Shown here: one piece after another, positions 54,871 through 63,678 of the stretch
Layout of the letters: the number at the start of each line of letters is the position of its first letter
How positions within the stretch are numbered: position 1 is the first letter of the stretch
Origin: JBBECJ01 sp963763325
GTDB taxonomy: Bacteria; Chloroflexota; Chloroflexia; Thermomicrobiales; CFX8
Assembly: GCA_963763325.1 (NCBI GenBank)
Contig: CAVXOL010000024.1
Location: 868,001-932,000 of the forward strand
Reading direction: 5' to 3'
DNA: 64,000 nt
Position numbers and translations under genes: made by a program
The notes under the pieces: model-generated
The model's database searches: none
What the model was told of the DNA's origin: nothing
What the model saw: the letters and a program-made list of their open reading frames with translations, nothing else

Positions 54871-55329
54871 GTGGATACGTTGCGGTTCAGGTCCTCTTTA
54901 CGCGCGGACCTGCCTGTCATCATCGGACTTCTGGCGGACGACGTGCTTGGCAGTGAGCGAGAAGCCCTGCGCGAGCCGCTGCCGGCTGCCTACATTGCAG
55001 CCTTCGAGGAGATCGAGCGCGACGCCCGCAACGAGCTGGTGGTCGCCGAAGACGCCGGGACGGTCGTTGGGGTGCTGCAACTGACGTTCATCCCCGGCCT
55101 GACCTATCAGGGCGGCGAGCGCGCCCAGATCGAGGGCGTCCGAGTCGCCGCCAGTCATCGCGGCAAGGGGGTCGGCCGTCATCTGATCGAGTGGGCGATC
55201 GAGCGTGCCAGCAGCCGAGGCTGCCGGCTGGTGCAGCTCACGACCGACAAGCGCCGTCCCGATGCCCACCGTTTCTACGAATCACTCGGCTTCGTCGCAT
55301 CGCACGAGGGGATGAAGCTGCGGCTATAG
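54871..55329 (+). CDS. GNAT acetyltransferase
   Basis: 152 residues, a complete compact GNAT. The N-terminal strand is RFRSSLRADLPVIIGLLADD. ELVVAEDAGTVVGVLQLTFI is the core sheet, IEGVRVAASHRGKGVGRHLI contains the R-G-x-G-x-G acetyl-CoA motif, and YESLGFVASHEGMKLRL is the normal end. It starts at GTG 54871. The substrate is unknown, but small stand-alone members often acetylate amino acids or amines. It converges on the SIS gene. Confidence 0.9.
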   Translation: MDTLRFRSSLRADLPVIIGLLADDVLGSEREALREPLPAAYIAAFEEIERDARNELVVAEDAGTVVGVLQLTFIPGLTYQGGERAQIEGVRVAASHRGKGVGRHLIEWAIERASSRGCRLVQLTTDKRRPDAHRFYESLGFVASHEGMKLRL

Positions 55330-55367
55330 CCAACTGCGTGTGTGCGACCAGGCAGCGATGCGCTGCC

Positions 55368-56454
55368 TCACAGTTTCGTCAACGCGAACGCGCGGGCGAA
55401 GCGCTCGTCATCGAGGCGGAATCGGTCGGGGTTAGTGCCTCGTTCGATCGCCAGCCAGTAGGCGAAGAGGTGGAGCGGGATCAGCGCCGTGATGGCGGCG
55501 AACGGTTCCGGGACAGGCGGGACCGTGACGATGGTATCTGCCGGGCCGTTATAGGTTCCATCGGAGACGACGATCAAGTCAAGTCCAATTGCTTTCGTCT
55601 CGGCCGCCAGGTCGGTCGTTCGCAACTGGGCCGGGCCGGCGGGCGCGACCAGCACCATCAATCCAGCGGGTCGGACGCCTGGAACGGGCCGTGCAGCATC
55701 TGTTCGGTTGGGATGCCCTCGGCCATCAGGTAGGCGGCTTCCTTGATCTTGAGCGCAACCTCCATTGCCGTCACACCGGCAGGGCCACCGCCAGAGAGCC
55801 AGATGTGGCGGGCATTCACGTGCCGGGATGCCAGTTCACGCATCTGAGCGTCGGTGTCGAGCGCCGCCCGTAACGCTGTCGGGACCTCATCGGTGAGCAT
55901 CGATTCCTCGAGGGCGGTCGCTCCTGACCGGTGCTCGCCAATCCGGCCAGCGAGATGCGCGAGGACAGCCAAGGCACTCGTGTACGAAAAGGTGTAGGTA
56001 GCCGAACCTTCCGGCGGGGTCGTGATGAACAGGTGCTCGACGGCGTCATGTCGTGCCGCACCAGCCTCGCCGGTCACCAGTGCGAATCGGGCACCGCTTG
56101 CCTGAACTCGCGACAGCGCCTCTACACTGTAGCTCTTGCCGCCCGTATGTGAGACGACAACGACGGCGTCACGGTCGGTCAGTGGTGGGCCGTAGAGGAC
56201 GAAGTCAAACGAATGGACGGCCTGGGCCGCCATCCCCCACCGTATTCGCGCATGAAGTGCTTGGCCATCAACGCCGCGTGCCACGACGTGCCGATTCCAA
56301 CGATGAACAACCGATCGAGGTTGGCAACACTCTGCGCGAAGGCATCGACCGCGTCACGGTTGCGGACGACGGCGTTTGCGAAGGACGCTGGCTGCTGGTG
56401 GATATGGGTGTACATGTTGAACGGGTGCTGGGTTGGGCGGTCCGATGTTGACAT
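55368..56454 (-). CDS. SIS-domain sugar isomerase/deaminase (GlmS/AgaS-like), two frameshifts
   Basis: About 360 residues forming two SIS domains, as in the isomerase half of GlmS. The first SIS has LFIVGIGTSWHAALMAKHF and VVVVSHTGGKSYSVEALSRV; the second has WLSGGGPAGVTAMEVALKIK and GPFQASDP...VLVAPAG. It lacks a glutaminase domain. It probably isomerises or deaminates an aminosugar phosphate; AgaS/FrlB-like roles are possible. The frame changes near 56228 and at 55660; corrected segments join smoothly. It lies 75 bases after the B3/B4 gene on the same strand. Confidence 0.82.
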
Positions 56455-56529
56455 TGGCTCGTTTCCTTCTTCTATACACAGGCAGCCCCGATTGGGGACA
56501 CAATCCGTAGGTAGCCGCTTCCAATACGC

Positions 56530-57243
56530 TCAACCGAACGATGTCAGCTGCCGCTCAATGCTGACGCCCGGCGACGCTTCCTCTAACAGGCGCGTGAGAT
56601 CATCGCCCGCAGCGATGAGTGCCTCAAGCGTATACGGCGTGACGCTGTCTAGGACGAAGTAGGCGTTGCGGGTCGTCTCGGTCAGTTGGGTACGTCGGCA
56701 CTGGCGCCAGTTCCAACGCCGGCAGGTGACGCCACTACTGTCCGACCAGACGACCTCACCGGACTCAGGATGTTCGATGACCTCCTCGCCGCCGCTGATG
56801 AGCGAGAATGGCTCGTCGCCGGACGCGAACTGAAGCGTCAAGTCGCTGGTGAGTTGGTCAAGATCTTCGCCGCCGACCGGCAGCACGTGCCGGATGCTGA
56901 CGGCGTTGTAGAGATCGACGACGCGGTTGATGGCCGGAAGATCCTGCCCTTTGAGGACGCGGCCCAGCAGAGCCTCAACCGAGCACGGATACTTGCTCGG
57001 CTTCGCGCCAAAGCGGCTGAACGTCTCACGCCAGGCTGCGATGTGCGGGTGCGTCGCGGGTTTGGCGTCTCCAAACGCTGCGCGCGCATCAGCCTCGGCG
57101 GCCCGCAGCAACTGAATGCTCGACTCATCACTCGGAGCGTTGGTCAGCCCATAGGCGTAGAGCACCAATACACGGTAATCCGGGAACGTCTCGTAGATTC
57201 GCTCGTCGACTCGCAGTTTATGGGTCACTTGTTTCACTCTCAT
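56530..57243 (-). CDS. B3/B4 tRNA-binding-domain protein
   Basis: 237 residues. The B3/B4 domain of phenylalanyl-tRNA synthetase beta is recognised by AWRETFSRFGAKPSKYPCSV, EALLGRVLKGQDLPAINRVV, DLYNAVSIRHVLPVGGEDL and the final NAYFVLDSVTP. Free-standing B3/B4 proteins are widespread; some are thought to check tRNA or to edit mischarged aminoacyl-tRNA, but the role is unproven. It is cytoplasmic. It is divergent from the MocR gene, with 122 bases between. Confidence 0.87.
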   Translation of the reverse strand: MRVKQVTHKLRVDERIYETFPDYRVLVLYAYGLTNAPSDESSIQLLRAAEADARAAFGDAKPATHPHIAAWRETFSRFGAKPSKYPCSVEALLGRVLKGQDLPAINRVVDLYNAVSIRHVLPVGGEDLDQLTSDLTLQFASGDEPFSLISGGEEVIEHPESGEVVWSDSSGVTCRRWNWRQCRRTQLTETTRNAYFVLDSVTPYTLEALIAAGDDLTRLLEEASPGVSIERQLTSFG

Positions 57244-57365
57244 GTCATCGGCAGGCAGGTCCGAAGAGCCATCTTCGCACGTTCTTCAAGTATGATGCTC
57301 CCAAAGTGGCTACACTCCCAGAGCCACACATCGGCTATTTTCAGGAACCACTGGAGTCGACCGCT

Positions 57366-58812
57366 ATGCTGGATTTCCCTGTCCGCGTCGAACGCAATGC
57401 GCCGACATCGTTACAGATCCAGTTAACCGAGCAGTTGCGGCGCGCGATCCTCGATGGCCGGCTGGCGGCCGGGATGCGCCTGCCGTCGACGCGAACGCTG
57501 GCGAGCGAAGCCGGGGTGTCGCGCAATGTCGTGCTGGCGGCCTACGACGAGTTGTTTGCGGAAGGATACGTCGAGGGCCGTCACGGCTCGGGAACGTACG
57601 TGACCGGCGACCTGCCGTCGCTTCCGCGTCCGGCGTTGCCGGCACCGAGCGGGTCGCCGCGCTGGCTGCGGCAGCGACCGCTCCCACCGGGAGCCGAGGT
57701 CGAGTACCCGGGCGCGATCGAGTTCCGGCTGGGACGACCATTCACGACCCAGCTCCCGGCCGATGTCTGGCGGCGGGTCTGGCACGATGTCTCGGGGCAG
57801 CTTCCACCGTCAGACTACGGACCGCCAGCTGGTGATCCCGAGTTGAGGGCAGCGATCGCCGGCTACCTGCGGCGGTCACGTGGTGTCGCGTGTGGCGCCG
57901 ATGACGTGATCGTGACCGCAGGAGCGATTCAGGCCCTCGACCTGATCGCGCGCGCGACGCTCGCCCCCGGCGATTCAGTCGGCTTCGAGGAGCCGGGCTA
58001 TCAGCTGGCGCGCCAGGTGCTTCAGGCGCGGGGCGCGACGCTCGTGCCAATACCGGTCGATCAGGATGGCCTGCGGGTTGAGGAACTGCCGGCAGGTGAC
58101 GACGCGCCGATGTTCGTCTACGTGACGCCGTCACATCAATATCCACTCGGTGCGCGGATGCCGGTCGGCCGACGGGTGGCGCTGATCGAGTGGGCACAGG
58201 CCAACGACGGCCTGATTGTCGAGGACGACTACGACAGCGAGTTTCGCTTCGATGCCCCGCCGCTCCCTGCCCTGGCTGGAATCGATGCAGACGGGTCGCG
58301 TTGCCTACATCGGTACGTTCTCAAAGGTGCTCTCGCCTGCCCTGCGTGTCGGCTATCTGGTTGCGCCGCAACCGTTACGAGAACGCGTCGAGCGGTTCAA
58401 GCGGCTGTCCGACTTCCACACCCCCTGGCCACTCCAGCGGGCGCTGGCCGCGTTCATCACGCAAGGTCATCTCGAACGCCATATCCGACGGATGCGCCGG
58501 CACTATGGAGAAAAACGGGCGGCACTACGCGATGCACTCGAACCGGTCAGCCACCTGGCCCAGCTGCGCGGCCTGGAAGCCGGATTGCACGTCTTCCTTG
58601 AACTTGACCGGAGCATCGATCCCCGCCAAGTCGAGTTGCGAGCCCGCGCGCACGGCGTCATCGTCTCAACGCTTGACGGGTATTTCATCGGCCCACCGAC
58701 GCAGTACGGTCTCTTGCTCGGATACGGCGGCCTTGATCTGCCGGACATCGTTCGTGGGGCTGAGGTGCTGGTCGAGGTTCTGAGCGATGAGGCAGGGACC
58801 CGCTCTAAGTAG
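57366..58812 (+). CDS. MocR/PdxR-type GntR regulator fused to aminotransferase, one frameshift
   Basis: The N-terminal winged helix (SLQIQLTEQLRRAILDGRLA...VVLAAYDELFAEGYVEGRHG, about residues 13-75) is GntR-like. A linker and a fold-type I aminotransferase domain follow, with the PLP lysine in YIGTFSKVLSPALRVGY and ALIEWAQANDGLIVEDDYDS upstream. The frame breaks near 58290; about 482 residues in total. MocR proteins often activate PLP or aminosugar/GABA genes and usually sit near their target; the divergent B3/B4 and SIS genes are candidates. A GTG at 57306 is an alternative start. Confidence 0.88.
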
Positions 58813-58845
58813 GTGCGGATATCACTCCGGCTACCCCAACGAACA

Positions 58846-58875
58846 ACCGCCGCAACCCTTTCGGGCTGCGGCGGT
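58846..58875. terminator. Convergent terminator between mocR-like gene and cold-shock gene
   Basis: 13-bp stem ACCGCCGCAACCC / GGGCTGCGGCGGT with one mismatch and a TTTC loop, 33 bases after the MocR stop and 26 bases from the minus-strand cold-shock stop. Confidence 0.75.
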
Positions 58876-58901
58876 CTGATTGGCTGCTTTGAGCGGCGGT
58901 C

Positions 58902-59126
58902 CTACTCGTCGACGGTCTCGACGTTGACAGCACGCCGGCGGGATGGGTCGCGCGGATCCGGCTCCTCATCGAAGCTGACGCGCTGGCCTTCCTGCAGCAT
59001 GTCGAAATCCCCGCTCAGCAGTGCCGACCGGTGGAAGAAGATGTCGTTGCGGCCAGATGTGCCCTCAGGCGTGATGAAGCCGAAGCCCTTGTCGTCACGG
59101 AGGGTCTTAATGGTGCCGGTAGCCAT
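58902..59126 (-). CDS. Cold-shock domain protein
   Basis: 74 residues, a single CSD: MATGTIKTLRDDKGFGFITP contains RNP1 (KGFGFI) and DIFFHRSAL is RNP2. VSFDEEPDPRDPSRRRAVNV is the last strand region. It binds single-stranded RNA/DNA and acts as an RNA chaperone. ATG 59126 is chosen over upstream codons because it matches the family start and has AAGGGA upstream. It is likely controlled through its leader, as is common for this family; no thermometer structure was recognised. Confidence 0.93.
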   Translation of the reverse strand: MATGTIKTLRDDKGFGFITPEGTSGRNDIFFHRSALLSGDFDMLQEGQRVSFDEEPDPRDPSRRRAVNVETVDE

Positions 59127-59562
59127 GTGACTGGAGTCCCTTCTGTCCGGACCGAGCGTGTCCGGAATCGCAATGGGCCGAATGCCCAATCGGAAGCGTA
59201 CCAGCCGGGTCAAGCCTCAGCCGGTGATCGATTGCACATCGCAACTCTGGAACCACGAGTTTCCGACAGCGGTGACCTCTGTAAAGTGGTATCGTTCCAT
59301 CTATCGCCCTTGTCCTCACCAGGGTGATGCAATCAGCGCGCCATTTTCTACGAGCGTGGCAGGAGCAGGGTCCGCTACGTGAAGCCAGCGCGTTTTGTTC
59401 CAGCATCGAGGTCCGTGTACGTCTGATATCGAACGTCCTGACAGGTGCGCGGACATCACATGAGCCGGAATGAGATTGAACGCTCGACTGAACAGCCTCG
59501 AATCCTTCACACAGGAACCAGGCTGACGAGCATATGGTGAGGAGCGTCGCAATCTGCCCTAG
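59127..59562. other. Divergent intergenic region, cold-shock gene / desaturase
   Basis: 436 bases that should contain both promoters and the cold-shock 5' leader. Open frames here translate to Arg/Ser-rich shadow sequence. I could not pick a convincing promoter. Confidence 0.45.
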
Positions 59563-60429
59563 ATGGAGAACGCAGTGTCCAAAATCATCAAACACAGCAT
59601 CCTGATCGTCTTCGTGATCGGTCCGCTGCTGGCGACTGCCTACGCCATGTACCTGCTCTGGCAGGACTGGATCGGCGGGCGCGAACTGGCCCTCTTCTTC
59701 GTGTTGTACGTGTTGACGGGGCTTGGGATTACCGTCGGGTTCCACCGGCTGCTGACCCACCGCAGCTTCGAGGCAGTGAAGGCCGTCAATGTCATCTTCC
59801 TGATCCTCGGGTCGATGGCAGTCCAGGGCCGCGCGATCGACTGGGCCGCCAACCACCTCAAGCACCACGCCCACGCTGACGAAGATGGCGACCCGCATTC
59901 CCCGCTCGAAGGCTTCTTCCATGCCCACATGGGCTGGTTCTTCACGGCTCCGCCAGCCGAGCGCGAGCGCTACTGCAAGCGTCACATGGCCGATCCGGTC
60001 ATCTCCTTCGTCGATCGCACCTTCCTGCTCTGGGTCGCACTGGGCCTCATCATCCCATTCCTGATCGGCGGCTGGATGGGGCTGCTCTGGGGCGGCTTCG
60101 TCCGGATCGCGGTCGTCAACCACGTCACCTGGGCCGTCAACTCGGTCTGCCATACCTTCGGGGACCGGCCGTTCGACATCAAGGACGAGAGCCGCAACAA
60201 CTGGCTGGTTGGCCTGCTGGCCTTCGGTGAGGGCTGGCACCACAACCATCACGCATTCCCGGCCATGGCCTACCACGGCATGTCGTGGCGCCAATTCGAC
60301 CTCTCGGCGATCGTGATCCGCACGCTTGAAAAGCTCAAGCTGGTCTGGAACGTCAAGACCCCGTCACCGCAGCTCGTCGAGCGCCGCCGCAAGGGCGCCG
60401 TCAAGCCGGAAGGCGCGATCGGGGATTAG
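59563..60429 (+). CDS. Acyl-CoA/acyl-lipid delta-9-type fatty acid desaturase
   Basis: 288 residues, an integral-membrane di-iron enzyme introducing a double bond into acyl chains. The three histidine boxes are HRLLTH (about residue 65), HLKHHAHAD (HxxHH, about 102) and EGWHHNHHAFP (HxxHH, about 226). Two membrane hairpins lie at about residues 8-55 and 150-185. ATG 59563 has no ribosome site, while GTG 59575 has GGAGA 6 bases upstream and may be the real start. Pairing with a divergent cold-shock gene suggests temperature adaptation of membranes (inference). Confidence 0.92.
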   Translation: MENAVSKIIKHSILIVFVIGPLLATAYAMYLLWQDWIGGRELALFFVLYVLTGLGITVGFHRLLTHRSFEAVKAVNVIFLILGSMAVQGRAIDWAANHLKHHAHADEDGDPHSPLEGFFHAHMGWFFTAPPAERERYCKRHMADPVISFVDRTFLLWVALGLIIPFLIGGWMGLLWGGFVRIAVVNHVTWAVNSVCHTFGDRPFDIKDESRNNWLVGLLAFGEGWHHNHHAFPAMAYHGMSWRQFDLSAIVIRTLEKLKLVWNVKTPSPQLVERRRKGAVKPEGAIGD

Positions 60430-60454
60430 CTGTCAGCGAGTCAGCCAATCAGTA

Positions 60455-60528
60455 ATCAGATAGTCAGCCTGTTGGTCGGGATGGATACGTTCATCATTCG
60501 ACCAACAGGCTGATTGCTGATATCTGAT
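60455..60528. terminator. Large convergent palindrome between desaturase and AhpD-like gene
   Basis: Inner perfect 15-bp stem TCAGCCTGTTGGTCG (60464-60478) / CGACCAACAGGCTGA (60499-60513) with a 20-base loop. An outer 8-bp stem ATCAGATA (60455-60462) / TATCTGAT (60521-60528). It lies between the convergent stops at 60429 and 60539. Confidence 0.75.
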
Positions 60529-60538
60529 GGCTAACGGC

Positions 60539-61156
60539 TCAGCGGAACGCGCCGTGAAACGCGCGATCCGGCAGGAAGCCGGAGGCGTTGGCGACGCGGT
60601 TGTTGAAGTTGTAGATGGCGGCGGTCTGGATGACGTCGTAGATGTCTTCGTCGGAGAGACCGTGACCGCGCAGTGTCTCGATGTCGGCTTCGCTGCATTC
60701 GACTGAATTGCGCGTGATCTTGACGGCGTAGTCCATGATGGCCCGCAGCCGGGCATCGAGGCCGGCACGACGGTAATCCTGGACCATCCGCTCGCTCAGG
60801 ATCGGGTCACCGGTCAGGCGCCGCAACTCGGCACCGTGGTTGGTGAGTCAGAGCATGCACCTGTTCTCAGCCGAGACAACGACCCCGATCATCTCGCGCT
60901 CGATCCGGCTCAGGCCGGAGGGTCCCTTTTGGATGTGCTCATACAGACCAAGCCAGCGCAGCATATGTTCCGGTCGCCAGCTATGGCAGCGAACGACGTT
61001 GTTCGGCGCACCGAGCTTCTCGCGCTGCAACGCGACTAATTCTGCGACGCGCGGGTCAAGGTCTTCCTCGGCCGGCACCGGAAACCAGCTGATCTGCTCG
61101 GTCGGCGTCCAGTCATCACCTGGCTGCTTACTATCCTGAATGGGATCGTCTGTCAT
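60539..61156 (-). CDS. AhpD-like peroxidase with in-frame TGA at the active-site CxxC: candidate selenoprotein
   Basis: 205 residues if TGA at 60850-60848 is read through. The protein is a CMD/AhpD alkylhydroperoxidase-type thiol peroxidase. The catalytic layout of AhpD (Glu, Cys, Cys, His at 118, 130, 133, 137 in the Mycobacterium tuberculosis enzyme) is reproduced with identical spacing as E88, C100, position 103, H107, in SAENRCML-TGA-LTNHGAEL. Position 103 is TGA, exactly where the peroxidatic Cys belongs, and the frame continues without change to a family-like C-terminus (VECSEADIETLRGHGLSDED). A SECIS-like hairpin follows. AAAGGAG precedes ATG 61156. It lies 35 bases after the nuclease gene. 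Alternatives are a TGC-to-TGA base error or a nonsense mutation. Confidence 0.85.
60808..60847 (-). promoter_or_regulatory. SECIS-like stem-loop directly after the TGA
   Basis: Counting from the base after TGA: lower stem CACC (3-6) / GGTG (37-40), upper 6-bp stem GGTGCC (13-18) / GGCGCC (26-31, one G-T pair), 7-base loop GAGTTGC. TGA to loop is 18 bases and the loop begins with G. This fits the published bacterial SECIS pattern and resembles the spacing in E. coli fdhF. GC-rich coding DNA forms hairpins easily, so this alone is not proof. Confidence 0.55.
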
Positions 61157-61191
61157 CTCCCACTCCTTTCGTTGCGTACCATCCTACCCGG

Positions 61192-61968
61192 TCAATCGGT
61201 TCCGGTGGCACGATGCAGCTTGCAGCCGTGCTGGTAGTAGGGACACCAGTTGCAAAGCGGTCCCTGCCTTGGAAACCATTCTTCGTCAGTGCAGATACTC
61301 GTGGCGAGGTGTTTGATCGTTTCCCAGCCCTCACGCACCTCGGTGCGCGACAATTCGCTACTGTCATCGATCTCGCCGTTGGCAGCCGAGAGGAAGCTGA
61401 CCGTGCTGACAACGCGTGGCTCCTGAAGTGTTCGGCCCACGCTGAGGCGGGCAGCGACGTTCTGGATTTCGTCAACCCAGCCACGCTTACCGGTTTTCCA
61501 ATCCACATGCTCGACCGCACCGTCATCAAGCCGCAGGACGAGGTCGACCCGAGCGTTCAGTGTGAATGGTGGTTCGACGACTCTGCCCGGGAACGGGAAT
61601 GCGTATGACTTCTCGACGGCGAGAACCGACTTGCGCGTATCGAACGATTCGATGGCGTTCTCGACCCAGTCTCCGATGACGCGCACATCCTGCTGCCAAT
61701 GGTCACGACTGGCGTAATCATCGACGGGCAGTCGCTCGGTAATGCGCTTGTCCAGACCGTCTGGGAATGCGCTGCGGGCGCCAAAGTACCGGAACGCCTG
61801 CGCGAGGACGTTGTGCGTTACCTGCCCGCGCTTCATCGCTGAGGTATCGACCAACCGGCCTTTGCGCTTGCGGACGAACTGGAGATAGTAGCGCTGAGGA
61901 CAGTCCTTGTAGGTCTTGAGATGGTTCGGCCAGAACACCGGCAACCCAGCCTGACGAAGGACTGACAT
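61192..61968 (-). CDS. PD-(D/E)XK nuclease-superfamily protein with Fe-S cysteines
   Basis: 258 residues. The nuclease core is LNARVDLVLRLDDGAVEHVD followed by WKTGK, giving the D...(E/D)xK catalytic pattern. A cysteine in YKDCPQRYYLQF near the N-terminus and CNWCPYYQHGC at the C-terminus make a four-Cys site, as in AddB/Cas4-type iron-sulfur nucleases. It probably acts as a single-strand exonuclease in repair. No recB/addA helicase or CRISPR gene is nearby. The frame is open to TTG 62001; ATG 61968 was chosen. It lies 35 bases before the AhpD-like gene on the same strand. Confidence 0.85.
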   Translation of the reverse strand: MSVLRQAGLPVFWPNHLKTYKDCPQRYYLQFVRKRKGRLVDTSAMKRGQVTHNVLAQAFRYFGARSAFPDGLDKRITERLPVDDYASRDHWQQDVRVIGDWVENAIESFDTRKSVLAVEKSYAFPFPGRVVEPPFTLNARVDLVLRLDDGAVEHVDWKTGKRGWVDEIQNVAARLSVGRTLQEPRVVSTVSFLSAANGEIDDSSELSRTEVREGWETIKHLATSICTDEEWFPRQGPLCNWCPYYQHGCKLHRATGTD

Positions 61969-62105
61969 GCCCGCCACACCTTCACGCACGCGCTGCGACA
62001 AATTCTGCCGTTACTCCTGAATGACACTACACTCACTATAGAGCGTAGCTCATCGCGCGTCAATCTGGACCGGGGCACTCGAACGTCTCGCTGCTCGGAT
62101 GCTGG

Positions 62106-63480
62106 CTAATACACCTCAAGGTAGCGGTCACGCTCCCAGGCGGTGACGTGCTGGCAGAAGGCGCGCCACTCACTGACCTGGAACTCGGTCAGACGGTCGT
62201 AAACGTGTTCGCCAAGGGCGTCGCGGATGACATCGTCGGCTCGGAGTGCCACGATCGCCTCGCCAAGCGTGCTGGGGAGGGTCGAGACATTGCGGCGGAG
62301 GAGGTCTTCCTCGGTGAAGTGGTAGAGGTTCTCCTCGACCGGCTCCGGCAATGGCAATTCACGCTCGATGCCATCGATCCCGGCGGCCAGCATCGCGGCA
62401 TACGCGAGGTAGGGGTTGCAGCTTGGGTCCGGGCAGCGCAGCTCGATCCGGGTCGCGGCCGTCCGGCCGGCGCGGACCGATGGGACACGTACCAGCGCCG
62501 AGCGATTCTGGCGCGCCCAGGAGATATAGACCGGCGCCTCGTAGCCTGGTACGAGCCGGCGATACGAGTTGACGAGCGGGTTGAGCACCGCCGTCATCCC
62601 GCGAGCATGAGCCAGTTGGCCGGCGATGAAGTGTTTGGCCAGTGACGAGAGGCCATAGGCGTCGTCCTGATCGACGAAGGCGTTCCCACCGCCGTCCAGC
62701 CAACTGAGCGACTGGTGCGTGTGCATGCCGGAACCAGCGATCCCCTCGACCGGCTTTGGCATGAAGGTCGCGTGCAGGCCGTGCTGCTGGGCAATCGCCT
62801 TGAGCGTGAACTTGAAGGTCGTTGCCTGGTCGGCGGTCGTCAACGCGTCGGCGTATTCGAAGTCGATCTCGTGCTGGCCTATCGCGACCTCGTGATGACC
62901 CGCCTCGACCTTGATCCCCATCTCCTGCAATGCACGGATCATGTCCTTGCGGACCTCGGCAGCCAGGTCGGTCGAGAGGTCGAAGTACCCGGCGCGGTCG
63001 TGCGGGAGGACAGAGATGTCGCCGTCCGTCTTTGCGGAAGAGAAAGAACTCCAACTCCGGGCCGGTATTGAAAGCGTAGCCGAGTTGGGCCAGCCGCTCG
63101 ATCTGGCGCAGGAGGACGACACGCGGATCGCCCTCGAACAGGTCGCCATTCGGCTTGTGGACCCAGCAGATGACGCGGGCAGTCGTGTTGCGTCCCCGCT
63201 CCCAGGGGATGATGTTGAAGGTCGCGAGGTCGGGCATCAGGAACATGTCGCTCTCGGCGATCCGGGCGAAGCCGGCGATCGACGAGCCATCAAACCATTG
63301 GCCGTGCTCGATGACATCCTCGAAGAGGTCGATCGGGATCGTCACCAGCTTGGGGATGCCCATCACGTCAGTGAACTGGAGGCTGATGAACTGGACCGCC
63401 TCGCGTTGGCAGGTTTCCAACACCTGATCCGCGCTCGGCGCAATTGCCCTCCTGCCGGCTGGTGCTATCTCGACTGCCAC
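62106..63480 (-). CDS. glnA: Glutamine synthetase type I, one frameshift
   Basis: Makes glutamine from glutamate, ammonia and ATP. Signatures: FISLQFTDVMGIPKLVTIPI, WFDGSSIAGF, metal-binding TGPELEFFLFR, EAGHHEVAIGQHEIDF, GSGMHTHQSLSW, NSYRRLVPGYEAPVYISWAR and RCPDPSCNPYLAYAAMLAAG. The frame breaks near 63035 (AAA with one A too many; corrected LFRKTDGDISV). Start GTG 63480 with AGGGAGG 7 bases upstream is preferred over GTG 63504. About 458 residues. I see no obvious tyrosine adenylylation loop, as in GSI-alpha forms. It is the first of three co-directional genes. A real frameshift here would be very costly, which supports sequence error. Confidence 0.93.
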
Positions 63481-63621
63481 CTTCGCGCCTCCCTTGCTGA
63501 CCACACCCGTATCGGAGCATGCTACCGACTAGCCTACGCTCAACATGCGCTGGGTGTCACGGTGTGAGGCACGAAGGTCGGCGCTTTGAGTTGTGCGCAC
63601 CGCCCAATCCCCAGACCAACG

Positions 63622-63646
63622 CGGGCCGGAGCGACGCTCCGGCCCG
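63622..63646 (-). terminator. Strong hairpin after the 63679 gene
   Basis: Perfect 11-bp stem CGGGCCGGAGC / GCTCCGGCCCG with a 3-base loop, 33 bases beyond the minus-strand stop at 63679 and upstream of glnA. Confidence 0.75.
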
Positions 63647-63678
63647 GCTGGCGAACTGACTGGCTGACAGGCTGATTG

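Noticed and set aside
55658..55661. Four-base overlap that could be translational coupling of two genes in the SIS region
   Set aside because: The two parts together make one normal two-domain SIS protein; a one-base frameshift explains it better.
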